Translations under genes and position numbers: made by a program
Source of the DNA: Verrucomicrobiota bacterium
GTDB lineage: Bacteria > Verrucomicrobiota > Verrucomicrobiia > Opitutales > Opitutaceae
Assembly (NCBI GenBank): GCA_023433275.1
Contig: JAEZDN010000078.1
Coordinates: 1 to 7,978 of the forward strand
DNA length: 7,978 nucleotides
Direction: 5' to 3'
Shown here: in pieces, positions 1 to 6,280 of the stretch
Layout: every line of letters starts with the position of its first letter
How positions within the stretch are numbered: position 1 is the first letter of the stretch
Notes under the pieces: generated by a model
What the model saw: the letters and a program-made list of their open reading frames with translations, nothing else
Databases searched by the model: none
Told to the model about the DNA's origin: nothing

Positions 1-402
1 GGCGGGCCCGGCGGTATGTTCGGCGACGCCACGCCAGAACAACGCGAGAAAATGCGCGCGGTGATGGCCGAGGTCGGCTTCACGAATTTCCGCGACGCCA
101 CCCCCGAGCAACGCGAACAGTTCCGGAAGCTCCTCGTCGAGCGCGGTCTCGCGCCCGCCCCCGCCGCGCCGGGTGAAGTCACCGTCACCACCCGCACGGT
201 CTACCGCCTCCCCAACGGCAACAAGACCGCCTTGCCCCAACCGGTCTCCATCAAGGTCGGTATCACCGACGGCATCACTTCCGAGGTCGTCGAGGGCCTC
301 GCCGAGGGCGATGTCATCATCACGGGCCTCGCTCCGGTCGGCAACGCCGCCGGCAGCTCCCGCCCCGCCGCCAACCCCTTCGGCGGCCAGCGCCGCTTCT
401 AA
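1..402 (+). CDS. Periplasmic adaptor (MacA/HlyD-type) of an efflux system, C-terminal part
   Basis: This is the C-terminal 133 residues of a membrane-fusion/periplasmic adaptor protein; the start lies outside the window. The diagnostic part is the C-terminal membrane-proximal domain at about residues 60-110 of the fragment: a strand with TVYRLPNGN, then VSIKVGITDG and SEVVEGLAEGDVIITG, the usual MacA/RND-adaptor ending. Before it the fragment begins with Gly-rich GGPGG and then carries two copies of a helical motif (FGDATPEQRE at 7-16 and FRDATPEQRE at 30-39), an insertion not found in the classical MacA core. A disordered Ala/Pro/Gly tail ends at RRF. Known family role: it links an inner-membrane transporter to an outer-membrane channel. 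The ATPase and permease genes follow on the same strand, which supports a MacAB-like system. The assignment is firm at family level; the substrate cannot be told. Confidence 0.88.
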   Translation, partial: GGPGGMFGDATPEQREKMRAVMAEVGFTNFRDATPEQREQFRKLLVERGLAPAPAAPGEVTVTTRTVYRLPNGNKTALPQPVSIKVGITDGITSEVVEGLAEGDVIITGLAPVGNAAGSSRPAANPFGGQRRF

Positions 403-458
403 GGCACCGACCAACCACCCTCTCCTCGGCAACAATCCGACCGTCACGCTACCCAACT

Positions 459-498
459 CCCCTCTATCAAGAGGGGTGCCCGACAGGGCGGGGTGTGT
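459..498. repeat. Dyad intergenic repeat, copy A
   Basis: A perfect 7 bp inverted repeat, CCCCTCTATCAAGAGGGG (459-476, loop ATCA), is followed by a second small dyad, GCCC/GGGC (478-481 and 486-489), and a GGGGTGTGT tail. The same arrangement recurs near 1504, 3108 and 3314. This copy is in the adaptor-ATPase gap, so it would be transcribed with the operon. Confidence 0.85.
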
Positions 499-563
499 TG
501 CCTTGGTTCCCCTCGCCGCCTCTCCCTTCGCTCCTCGCCCCTGGCCCTTTTCCCTTCCCCCTC

Positions 564-1325
564 ATGTCCGCCATCGTCCAACTCGACGACATTCACAAGA
601 TCTACGACTCCGGCGAGGTGCCCGTCCACGCCGTGCGCGGCGTCACCCTCACCATCAATCGCGGCGAGTTTGTCGCCATCATGGGTTCGAGCGGCTCGGG
701 CAAGTCCACCCTCATGAACACCCTCGGCTGCCTCGACCGGCCGACCAAGGGGCGCTACCTTCTCGACGGCGTCGATGTGTCCGGACTCGACCGCAACCAG
801 CTCGCCGACCTCCGCAACCAGAAACTCGGGTTCGTCTTCCAGGGGTTCAACCTCCTCTCGCGCACCACCGCCCGCGAGAACGTCGAGCTCCCCATGCTGT
901 ACGGACGCCGTCGCTTCTCCTCCCGCGACATCCACGAGCGCGCCCTGCGCAGCCTCGAGCTGGTCGGTCTCGCCAAGCGCGCCGACCACTTCCCCAGCCA
1001 GCTCTCGGGCGGACAACAACAACGCGTCGCCATCGCCCGCGCCCTCATCAACGAACCGCAGGTCCTCCTCGCCGACGAGCCCACCGGCAACCTCGATTCC
1101 AAGACCTCCGTCGAGATCATGGGCGTCTTCCAACAACTGAACGACCAGGGCATCACGATCGTGATGGTCACGCACGAGCTCGACATCGCGCGCTACTGCA
1201 AACGCAACCTCATCATGCGCGACGGCCAGCTCGTCAGCGACGTCCAGGTCCAGGACCGCTTCGTCGCCACCGAAGAGATGAAGAAGATCCTCGCCGCCGA
1301 AACCGAGGCCAAACTCACCACATAA
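564..1325 (+). CDS. ABC transporter ATP-binding protein, MacB/LolD-type
   Basis: A 253-residue stand-alone nucleotide-binding subunit of the MacB/LolD/YknY class, cytoplasmic and working as a dimer with the permease encoded downstream. All motifs are intact: Walker A GSSGSGKST at 41-49, Q-loop Q93 in VFQGFNLL, ABC signature LSGGQ at 147-151, Walker B VLLADE at 167-172 continuing into the MacB-typical DEPTGNLDS, and switch histidine H204 in VTHE. The start is placed at 564 (MSAIVQLDDI) because upstream residues in frame from 495 are low-complexity Pro/Leu/Ser encoded by a pyrimidine-rich leader, and the family begins close to this point. No Shine-Dalgarno sequence precedes the ATG; the leader is almost purely C and T. 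The gene is 161 bp after the adaptor and 314 bp before the permease. ATP hydrolysis is expected to power mechanotransmission in the permease. The family call is very safe; the exported substrate is unknown. Confidence 0.96.
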   Translation: MSAIVQLDDIHKIYDSGEVPVHAVRGVTLTINRGEFVAIMGSSGSGKSTLMNTLGCLDRPTKGRYLLDGVDVSGLDRNQLADLRNQKLGFVFQGFNLLSRTTARENVELPMLYGRRRFSSRDIHERALRSLELVGLAKRADHFPSQLSGGQQQRVAIARALINEPQVLLADEPTGNLDSKTSVEIMGVFQQLNDQGITIVMVTHELDIARYCKRNLIMRDGQLVSDVQVQDRFVATEEMKKILAAETEAKLTT

Positions 1326-1376
1326 AGCCGCCCCCAGCCATGCGATTTATGATGGACGATAGGCGACTTTCCGTAG

Positions 1377-1397
1377 GGGCGCAGACTTGCTGCGCCC
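1377..1397. repeat. GC-rich hairpin
   Basis: GGGCGCA and TGCGCCC form a perfect 7 bp stem around a GACTTGC loop, 52 bp after the ATPase stop codon. A few pyrimidines but no T-run follow, so an intrinsic terminator is unlikely. It resembles the other intergenic hairpins of this window in layout rather than in sequence. Confidence 0.7.
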
Positions 1398-1503
1398 TTC
1401 CCCGGTGCGCCAACGGCCGCGGCAAGATTGAACCGCAAGCGCCCCAACTCCCAACGCCCCCCATTACTCCCGACCAATAACCGCCGCCCACTCTCTCCGC
1501 ACT

Positions 1504-1540
1504 CCCCTCCATCAAGAGGGGTGCCCAACAGGGCGGGGTC
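1504..1540. repeat. Dyad intergenic repeat, copy B
   Basis: A second copy of the repeat at 459-498. The first stem has one mismatch (CCCCTCC against AGAGGGG), followed by GCCC AACA GGGC and GGGGT. It lies between the ATPase and permease genes. Confidence 0.82.
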
Positions 1541-1614
1541 CATAAGGACGCCCTAACCGTATTGAAGCACCGGTTCCCCAATAACCAATAACTCTTAACC
1601 AATAACTCCTGACC

Positions 1615-1634
1615 GCGGCGGCGAACGCCGCCGC
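1615..1634. promoter_or_regulatory. GC hairpin just upstream of the permease start codon
   Basis: GCGGCGGC and GCCGCCGC form a perfect 8 bp stem with loop GAAC. It ends 5 bases before the ATG at 1640, where a ribosome-binding site would sit. No Shine-Dalgarno motif is visible. It may modulate permease translation, or it may be another member of the intergenic hairpin family; the sequence alone cannot decide. Confidence 0.5.
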
Positions 1635-1639
1635 TCCCC

Positions 1640-2845
<1,206 letters not shown>

Positions 2846-2848
<3 letters not shown>

Positions 2849-2865
2849 GCCGCTAACGCGGCTCA
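2846..2865. terminator. Hairpin overlapping the permease stop codon
   Basis: TGAGCCGC and GCGGCTCA form a perfect 8 bp stem with loop TAAC; the stop codon is the first three bases of the stem. There is no T-run after it, so it is not a classical Rho-independent terminator. It may still mark the mRNA 3' end or protect it, as it follows the last gene of the transporter block. Confidence 0.45.
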
Positions 2866-2935
2866 GTTAGGGGATATTGGTTAATCGTTATTGGTGGAGG
2901 GCCCAGCTCCCGCTGGCTCGTGCTCCGCCACCGGT

Positions 2936-3145
2936 AACGCACGCACTCCCGACACGCCGCCCTGGAGGGCCCGCGTCCCTGCGGGCCGCCTTCCCTGGAG
3001 CCACGGCGACCTCGCCGTGGTTTCTTCAATCCCATCCCTCATCACCCCTCACTACAGCGGAACGCCCTCCAACCGCACCCTTCCGCCGACCCCATCCCTC
3101 CGAAAATCCCCTCAAGAGAGGTGCCCAACGGGCGGGGTGTGTAAG
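2936..3145. repeat. Tandem ~210 bp unit, copy 1
   Basis: It begins AACGCACGCACTCCCGACAC and ends in GGGGTGTGTAAG. It contains a hairpin with 7 bp stem GGCCCGC/GCGGGCC (2968-2987), a hairpin with 8 bp stem CCACGGCG/CGCCGTGG (3001-3020) followed by TTTCTT, and a shortened dyad repeat, copy C (about 3108-3140). Confidence 0.85.
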
Positions 3146-3354
3146 AACGCACGCACTCCCGACACGCCCTGGAGGGCCCGCGTCCCTGCGGGCCGCCTTC
3201 CTTGGAGCCACGGCGACCTCGCCGTGGTTTCTTAAATCCCATCCCTCATCACACCTCACTCCGGCAGAACGCCCTCAACCGCACCCTTCCGCCGACCCCA
3301 CTCCTCCGAAAATCCCCTCTATCAAGAGGGGTGCCCAACGGGCGGGGTGTGTAA
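3146..3354. repeat. Tandem ~210 bp unit, copy 2
   Basis: Directly follows copy 1 and matches it along its whole length with scattered substitutions and small indels. Hairpins are at 3175-3194 (GGCCCGC/GCGGGCC) and 3208-3227 (CCACGGCG/CGCCGTGG). It ends with a full-length dyad repeat, copy D: CCCCTCTATCAAGAGGGG at 3314-3331, then GCCC AAC GGGC and GGGGTGTGT. Confidence 0.85.
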
Positions 3355-3488
3355 CGACGCGCGCCTACCCACGCATTTTCAAAAACTCCCCACCACCCCA
3401 ACCCCACCCCATCGGTCCGTCCCCATAACCGACAACCCATGACCCCTAGCCCCTAACCGCGCCGCCGCCGCCACCGCCGTCCCATTCG

Positions 3489-3524
3489 CGGGAATCATGA
3501 CTCCCGCCCGCGACCTGATTCCCG
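3489..3524. promoter_or_regulatory. Candidate enhancer (UAS) for a sigma-54 activator
   Basis: CGGGAATCATGACTCCCG (3489-3506) is an 18 bp palindrome with 8 of 9 pairs matching. A third half-site, TGATTCCCG (3516-3524), is the exact reverse complement of CGGGAATCA at 3489-3497. The sites lie about 115-135 bp upstream of the start predicted from the -24/-12 promoter at 3605-3620, the usual distance for NtrC-type enhancers. The likely binder is the Fis-type HTH of the regulator at 4099-5469; this is inferred. Confidence 0.6.
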
Positions 3525-3526
3525 TC

Positions 3527-3544
3527 GTGCGAAAAAATCCGCAC
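3527..3544. promoter_or_regulatory. Second dyad upstream of the sigma-54 promoter
   Basis: GTGCG (3527-3531) and CGCAC (3540-3544) flank an A-rich 8 bp centre. Its centre lies about 95 bp upstream of the predicted transcription start. It could be another protein site or a bend between enhancer and promoter. Evidence is limited to the symmetry and position. Confidence 0.35.
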
Positions 3545-3604
3545 AACACCGCTTCAATTTTAACTCGCTGTCATTCGTGCCACTTAAGGCAAGCCGCCCA
3601 CACT

Positions 3605-3620
3605 TGGCACGCGCGCTGCA
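3605..3620 (+). promoter_or_regulatory. Sigma-54 (-24/-12) promoter
   Basis: TGGCACGCGCGCTGCA matches the consensus TGGCACG-N4-TTGCA at all but one position. The invariant GG (3606-3607) and GC (3618-3619) are exactly 12 bp apart. Transcription would start near 3631, about 14 nt before the ATG at 3645. A sigma-54-dependent activator is encoded just downstream (4099-5469), which supports function. Confidence 0.85.
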
Positions 3621-3644
3621 ATTATTCCCGGCATTCCCATCGTC

Positions 3645-3896
3645 ATGAAAACCATCATCACCATCCTCTCCCGCTTCGTCGCCGCCGGCATCGCCGCCGT
3701 GGCTTTGTTCTCCCTCCTCGGTCTGGTCCCCGCCGACATCGGCATCGCCACCGCCGCCACCCTCGGCCTCGGCGCCATCGCCCTCCTCGACTACTCGCGC
3801 CCCGCGCGCTCGCTCGCCCCACTGGCCCCGGTGCTCCGTCCAACGCTACATTCAACCACCGTCACCCCGACGCCCGCCATCCGCCGCGCCGCTTGA
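3645..3896 (+). CDS. Small two-helix membrane protein under sigma-54 control, family not recognised
   Basis: An 83-residue protein I do not recognise. Seen: a short basic N-terminus (MKTIITILSR), a first hydrophobic helix at about 6-28, a tight turn around PADIG (29-33), a second Ala/Gly/Leu-rich helix at about 34-49, and a Pro/Thr/Arg-rich, probably disordered tail of about 33 residues. It is therefore predicted to be a helical hairpin in the inner membrane. Support for being real: a near-consensus sigma-54 promoter with a correctly placed ATG downstream, and a sequence composition that makes sense only in this frame (the overlapping Arg/His/Pro-rich frame from 3497 does not). By analogy, PspG of enterobacteria is also a small sigma-54-driven membrane protein, but I see no sequence reason to claim homology. 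It may be the main output of, or an accessory to, the two-component system that follows. No Shine-Dalgarno motif. Confidence 0.68.
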   Translation: MKTIITILSRFVAAGIAAVALFSLLGLVPADIGIATAATLGLGAIALLDYSRPARSLAPLAPVLRPTLHSTTVTPTPAIRRAA

Positions 3897-3918
3897 GCGC
3901 GCCCCCGCAGCTCCCCGC

Positions 3919-3982
3919 TCGTTCTCTTTCTCTTAATCTTTCTCTTAATCTTTCTCGTTCTCTCCACCTTTCTCGTTCTCCC
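3919..3982. repeat. Pyrimidine-rich short repeats
   Basis: Iterated words CGTTCTC, TTTCTCTTAATC and CTTTCTCGTTCTC, related to the tandem repeat at 7646-7755. It is C/T-only over long stretches and would be purine-rich on the other strand. It occupies the small-gene to regulator gap, in which no terminator or standard promoter is evident. Confidence 0.7.
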
Positions 3983-4098
3983 ACCCCGCCAGCGCTCCTT
4001 AAACTTCAACTTCCCCCTTAAACTGGCGCGTCCGCGCCCTTCTTGACACTTCCCCCTTGGCCCTTGTCACTTCTCCCCCGCCCCCGCCTCTCTGACCA

Positions 4099-5469
4099 AT
4101 GTCCGCCCCCGCCGATTCCGCGCCCCACCGCATCCTCATCGCCGATGACCAGCCCGACGTGCTCGAGGCGCTCCGTCTTCTCCTCAAGGCCGAGGGCTAC
4201 CAGATCGAGACCGTCAAGTCCCCCGCCGCCGTGATCAAGGCCATCGAGGCGCGCGACTTTTCCCTCGCGATCATCGATCTCAATTACACGCGCGACACCA
4301 CCTCCGGTCAGGAGGGCCTCGACCTCCTCGCCAAGCTCCAGGCCGCCGACCCCACCCTGCCCGTCGTCGTGATGACCGCCTGGGCCAGCGTCGAGATCGC
4401 CGTCGAGGCCATGCGCCGCGGCGCCAAGGATTTCATCACCAAGCCCTGGGAAAACCCGCGCCTCGTCTCGATCATCCGCAACCAGATCGAACTCGCCGGC
4501 GCCGTCCGCGCCTACCGCCGCCTCGAGCAGGAAAACCAGATCCTCCGCGGCAAGGGCGGTCCCAACCTCATCGCCCAGTCCGCCGCCATGCGGCCCGTGC
4601 TCGAGATCATCTCCCGCGTCGGCCCCTCCGACGCCAACATCCTCATCACCGGCGAAAACGGCACCGGCAAGGGCGTCGTCGCCCAGGCCCTGCACGCCGT
4701 CTCCGTCCGCGCCGCCAAGGCCTTCATCTCCGTCAACATGGGCGGCCTCCCCGAGGGCGTCTTCGAGAGCGAACTCTTCGGCCACGTCCGCGGCGCGTTC
4801 ACCGACGCCAAGGCCGACCGCGCCGGCCGCTTCGAGCTCGCCGACGGCGGCACGCTCTTCATGGACGAGATCGGCAACATCCCGATGAGCCAGCAGGCGA
4901 AGATCCTGCGCACGCTCGAGACCGGCGAGTTCGACCGCGTCGGCTCCTCCCGCACCTACCGCGCCAACGTCCGCCTCATCTCCGCCACCAACTCCGACCT
5001 CCAGGCCGAGGTCGCCGCCGGCAAGTTCCGCCAGGATCTCCTGTTCCGCCTCAACACGATTCACATCCACCTCCCGCCGCTCCGCGAGCGCCGCGAGGAC
5101 ATCGCGCTCCTGGCCCAGCATTTCCTCAAGCAACACGTCACCCGCTACCGCAAGGCGATCACCGGCTTCGACGACGCCGCCGTCGAGGCGATGAAGGACT
5201 ACGCGTGGCCCGGCAACGTCCGCGAGCTCGACCACGCCGTCGAGCGCGGCGTGCTCATGAGCCAGGGCAAGGTCGTCCGCGCCGCCGACCTCGGCCTCAA
5301 CGCCGCGCAATCCGCCCCGCGCCTCGACGACATGAGCCTCGAGGAAGTCGAAGCCTTCCTGATCAAGAAGACCCTCGCCCGCTGCGACGGCAACGCCCGC
5401 AAGGCCGCCGAGGAACTCGGCCTCAGCCGCAGCGCCTTCTACCGCCGCCTGGAGCGGTATAAGCTCTGA
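4099..5469 (+). CDS. Sigma-54-dependent response regulator, NtrC family
   Basis: A 456-residue NtrC-type activator with three intact parts. The receiver domain (about 10-130) has acidic pair D16/D17, phospho-acceptor D60 in AIIDLNY, T93 and K115 (TKPW). The AAA+ sigma-54 interaction domain (about 155-385) has Walker A GENGTGKG (185-192), the sigma-54 contact loop as GAFTDA (232-237), Walker B GGTLFMDEIG (250-259), FRQDLLFRLN (310-319) and YAWPGNVREL (368-377). The C-terminal Fis-type helix-turn-helix spans about 432-453 (ARKAAEELGLSRSAFYRRL). Phosphorylation by the kinase at 6281-7627 should trigger oligomerisation and ATP-driven opening of sigma-54 promoters. The promoter at 3605 is the obvious target, so the gene may also activate its own transcription. 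One oddity is GAFTDA in place of the usual GAFTGA. The start at 4099 leaves a short tail before the first receiver strand, as expected. Confidence 0.96.
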   Translation: MSAPADSAPHRILIADDQPDVLEALRLLLKAEGYQIETVKSPAAVIKAIEARDFSLAIIDLNYTRDTTSGQEGLDLLAKLQAADPTLPVVVMTAWASVEIAVEAMRRGAKDFITKPWENPRLVSIIRNQIELAGAVRAYRRLEQENQILRGKGGPNLIAQSAAMRPVLEIISRVGPSDANILITGENGTGKGVVAQALHAVSVRAAKAFISVNMGGLPEGVFESELFGHVRGAFTDAKADRAGRFELADGGTLFMDEIGNIPMSQQAKILRTLETGEFDRVGSSRTYRANVRLISATNSDLQAEVAAGKFRQDLLFRLNTIHIHLPPLRERREDIALLAQHFLKQHVTRYRKAITGFDDAAVEAMKDYAWPGNVRELDHAVERGVLMSQGKVVRAADLGLNAAQSAPRLDDMSLEEVEAFLIKKTLARCDGNARKAAEELGLSRSAFYRRLERYKL

Positions 5470-5519
5470 GCGGTAAGTTGTAAGCTGTAAGCTTCAGCTT
5501 TCAGCGGTCAGCGATCAGC

Positions 5520-5645
5520 TACCTGCTGCTGGCCTACGAACTCGACTATTTTTCCGCAGATCAATACCAGCCGCTCGCAATCGAAATCAGCGAACTGAAA
5601 CGCATGATCGGGGCTTTCACTCGAAAGCTGAAAGCTGAAAGCTGA
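5520..5645 (+). pseudogene. Truncated S23/IVP four-helix-bundle gene, remnant 1 (C-terminus only)
   Basis: Forty-one codons and a TGA, beginning YLLLAYELDYFSADQYQPL and ending RKLKAES. It aligns with the C-terminal third of the intact protein at 5909-6268 (HLNLAADLGYLDGRDYQPL ... RKLKADR), with identical RMIGAF. There is no start codon: the frame opens from the left repeat arm after TAA at 5481. It is enclosed by a 17 bp perfect inverted repeat (AGCTTTCAGCGGTCAGC at 5496-5512 and its complement at 5641-5657), and the stop codon lies inside the right arm. It is too divergent to be a recent partial copy of the neighbouring intact gene. Confidence 0.85.
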
Positions 5646-5683
5646 CCGCTGAAAGCTTTAAGCTTCAGCTTTCAGCGATCAGC

Positions 5684-5809
5684 TACCTGCTGTTGGCCTA
5701 CGAACTCGACTATTTTTCCGCAGACCAATACCAGCCGCTCGCGATCGAAATCACCGAACTGAAACGCATGATCGGGGCTTTCACTCGAAAGCTGAAAGCT
5801 GAAAGCTGA
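5684..5809 (+). pseudogene. Truncated S23/IVP four-helix-bundle gene, remnant 2 (C-terminus only)
   Basis: Tandem copy of remnant 1, offset by 164 bp, with four base differences over the coding part. Three are silent (CTG/TTG, GAT/GAC, GCA/GCG) and one changes Ser to Thr. The left arm (5667-5683) lacks a 7 bp GGTCAGC segment present in the other units; the right arm is GCTGACCGCTGAAAGCT at 5805-5821. It ends RKLKAES like remnant 1 and has no start codon. Confidence 0.85.
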
Positions 5810-5890
5810 CCGCTGAAAGCTTTGAGCTTTGAGCTTCGAGCTTTAAGCTTCAGCTTTCAGCGGTCAGCGATCAGCTTTCAGCCATTCCCA

Positions 5891-5911
5891 CATACGGGCC
5901 ACATCCGTATG
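5891..5911 (+). promoter_or_regulatory. Hairpin covering the S23 gene start codon
   Basis: CATACGG (5891-5897) and CCGTATG (5905-5911) form a perfect 7 bp stem with loop GCCACAT. The ATG at 5909-5911 is the end of the 3' arm, so the start codon would be paired in the mRNA. The dyad could instead be a DNA operator. Confidence 0.6.
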
Positions 5912-6268
5912 AAGAACTTCCGACAACTAGCCATCTGGCAACGCAGCCATCAATTGACTCTCGCCATCTACACGCTCACGAAGCGCTTTCCAAAGGACGA
6001 GCAATACGGTCTGACCAGCCAGCTGCGCCGAGCGGCTTCAGCCATCCCGGCAAACATCGCCGAGGGATGCGGCCGCGACAGCGAACCAGAGTTAAAGCGA
6101 TTCCTCGACATTGCCCACGGCTCGGCCTCTGAAGCCGACTATCATCTGAATCTCGCCGCTGATCTCGGTTACCTGGATGGCAGGGACTATCAGCCGCTGG
6201 CTGGTGAGATCCTCGAAATCAAACGCATGATCGGTGCTTTCTCTCGCAAGCTGAAAGCTGACCGCTGA
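5909..6268 (+). CDS. Four-helix-bundle protein, S23/IVP family
   Basis: A 119-residue protein of the S23 (23S rRNA intervening-sequence protein) four-helix-bundle family, close to the usual family length. Diagnostic segments: LAIWQRSHQL (7-16), IYTLTKRFP (20-28), YGLTSQLRRAASAIPANIAE (33-52), GCGRDSEPELKRFLDIAHGS (53-72) and the C-terminal helix EIKRMIGAFSRKLK. The family folds into small basic helical oligomers and is related to the Avd accessory protein of diversity-generating retroelements; its biochemical role is not settled. Start chosen at 5909, since the in-frame extension to 5822 is encoded by the repeat arm and gives low-complexity SFELRALSFSFQ sequence. The gene stands inside an 18 bp inverted repeat, has visibly lower GC than its neighbours, and is preceded by two truncated relatives. 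It ends 12 bp before the kinase start codon, in the same frame. It looks like a transferred or mobile insert rather than part of the signalling pathway. Confidence 0.93.
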   Translation: MKNFRQLAIWQRSHQLTLAIYTLTKRFPKDEQYGLTSQLRRAASAIPANIAEGCGRDSEPELKRFLDIAHGSASEADYHLNLAADLGYLDGRDYQPLAGEILEIKRMIGAFSRKLKADR

Positions 6269-6280
6269 AAGCTGACTGCT

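Larger units (their letters stand above)
1326..1639. other. ATPase-permease spacer, repeat-bearing, no gene
   Basis: This 314 bp gap holds a GC hairpin (1377-1397), dyad repeat copy B (1504-1540), a 13 bp direct repeat TAACCAATAACTC (1582-1594 and 1596-1608) and an 8 bp stem directly before the permease start. No credible coding sequence or promoter was seen. For a transporter operon the gap is long and looks as if repeats have accumulated in it. Confidence 0.75.
2849..3480. other. Repeat-only intergenic region
   Basis: About 630 bp without a credible gene. Open frames here translate to Arg/Pro/Ala-rich low-complexity peptides created by repeats. Contents in order: a degenerate hairpin near 2897-2920, two copies of a ~210 bp unit (2936-3354), a C-rich stretch, and word-like sequence around 3425-3460 (TAACC, GACAACCC, CCCTAACC). 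It separates the transporter block from the sigma-54 block. Confidence 0.75.
5470..5908. repeat. Array of inverted-repeat units carrying truncated S23 gene copies
   Basis: This 439 bp gap is built from AGCTTTCAGC-type and GCTGAAAGCT-type words and two ~164 bp units. Each unit holds the 3' end of an S23/four-helix-bundle gene between inverted repeats. A third copy of the left arm (5844-5876) leads into the intact gene. The first bases after the regulator stop codon (GGTAAGTTGTAAGCTGTAAGC) already belong to the same word family. No promoter or terminator could be separated from the repeat. Confidence 0.85.
5851..6274. mobile_element. IVS-like unit: S23 gene inside an 18 bp perfect inverted repeat
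   Basis: CAGCTTTCAGCGGTCAGC (5851-5868) and GCTGACCGCTGAAAGCTG (6257-6274) are exact reverse complements and enclose the intact four-helix-bundle gene, whose stop codon lies inside the right arm. 23S rRNA intervening sequences have this plan (a terminal stem with an S23 ORF in the loop), but here the flanks are protein genes, not rRNA. Mobility is inferred from the repeated units upstream and from the separation of the regulator and kinase genes. No target-site duplication was identified. Confidence 0.6.

Noticed and set aside
2877..3428. 183-codon + strand open frame
   Set aside because: It is the translation of the two 210 bp repeats, giving the same peptide twice; no start signal and no recognisable domain.
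3577..3600. Minus-strand sigma-54 promoter containing TGGCACG
   Set aside because: The -12 element is absent at the required spacing and no minus-strand gene follows.
3497..4021. 174-codon + strand open frame overlapping the small membrane gene
   Set aside because: His/Arg/Pro/Leu low-complexity product running through the enhancer, promoter and pyrimidine repeats; the frame starting at 3645 explains the region better.
4043..4069. TTGACA as a -35 box, or TGACA/TGTCA as an operator before the regulator
   Set aside because: No -10-like sequence at proper spacing, and the short dyad lies in a low-complexity C/T leader where such words recur.
5822..5908. N-terminal extension of the S23 protein to an upstream ATG
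   Set aside because: The added residues come from the repeat arm, and the family starts at the MKNFRQLAIW region.
5470..6274. Diversity-generating retroelement, because the S23 protein resembles Avd
   Set aside because: No reverse transcriptase, template/variable repeat pair or C-type lectin target in the window; the repeated fragment is the S23 gene's own 3' end.
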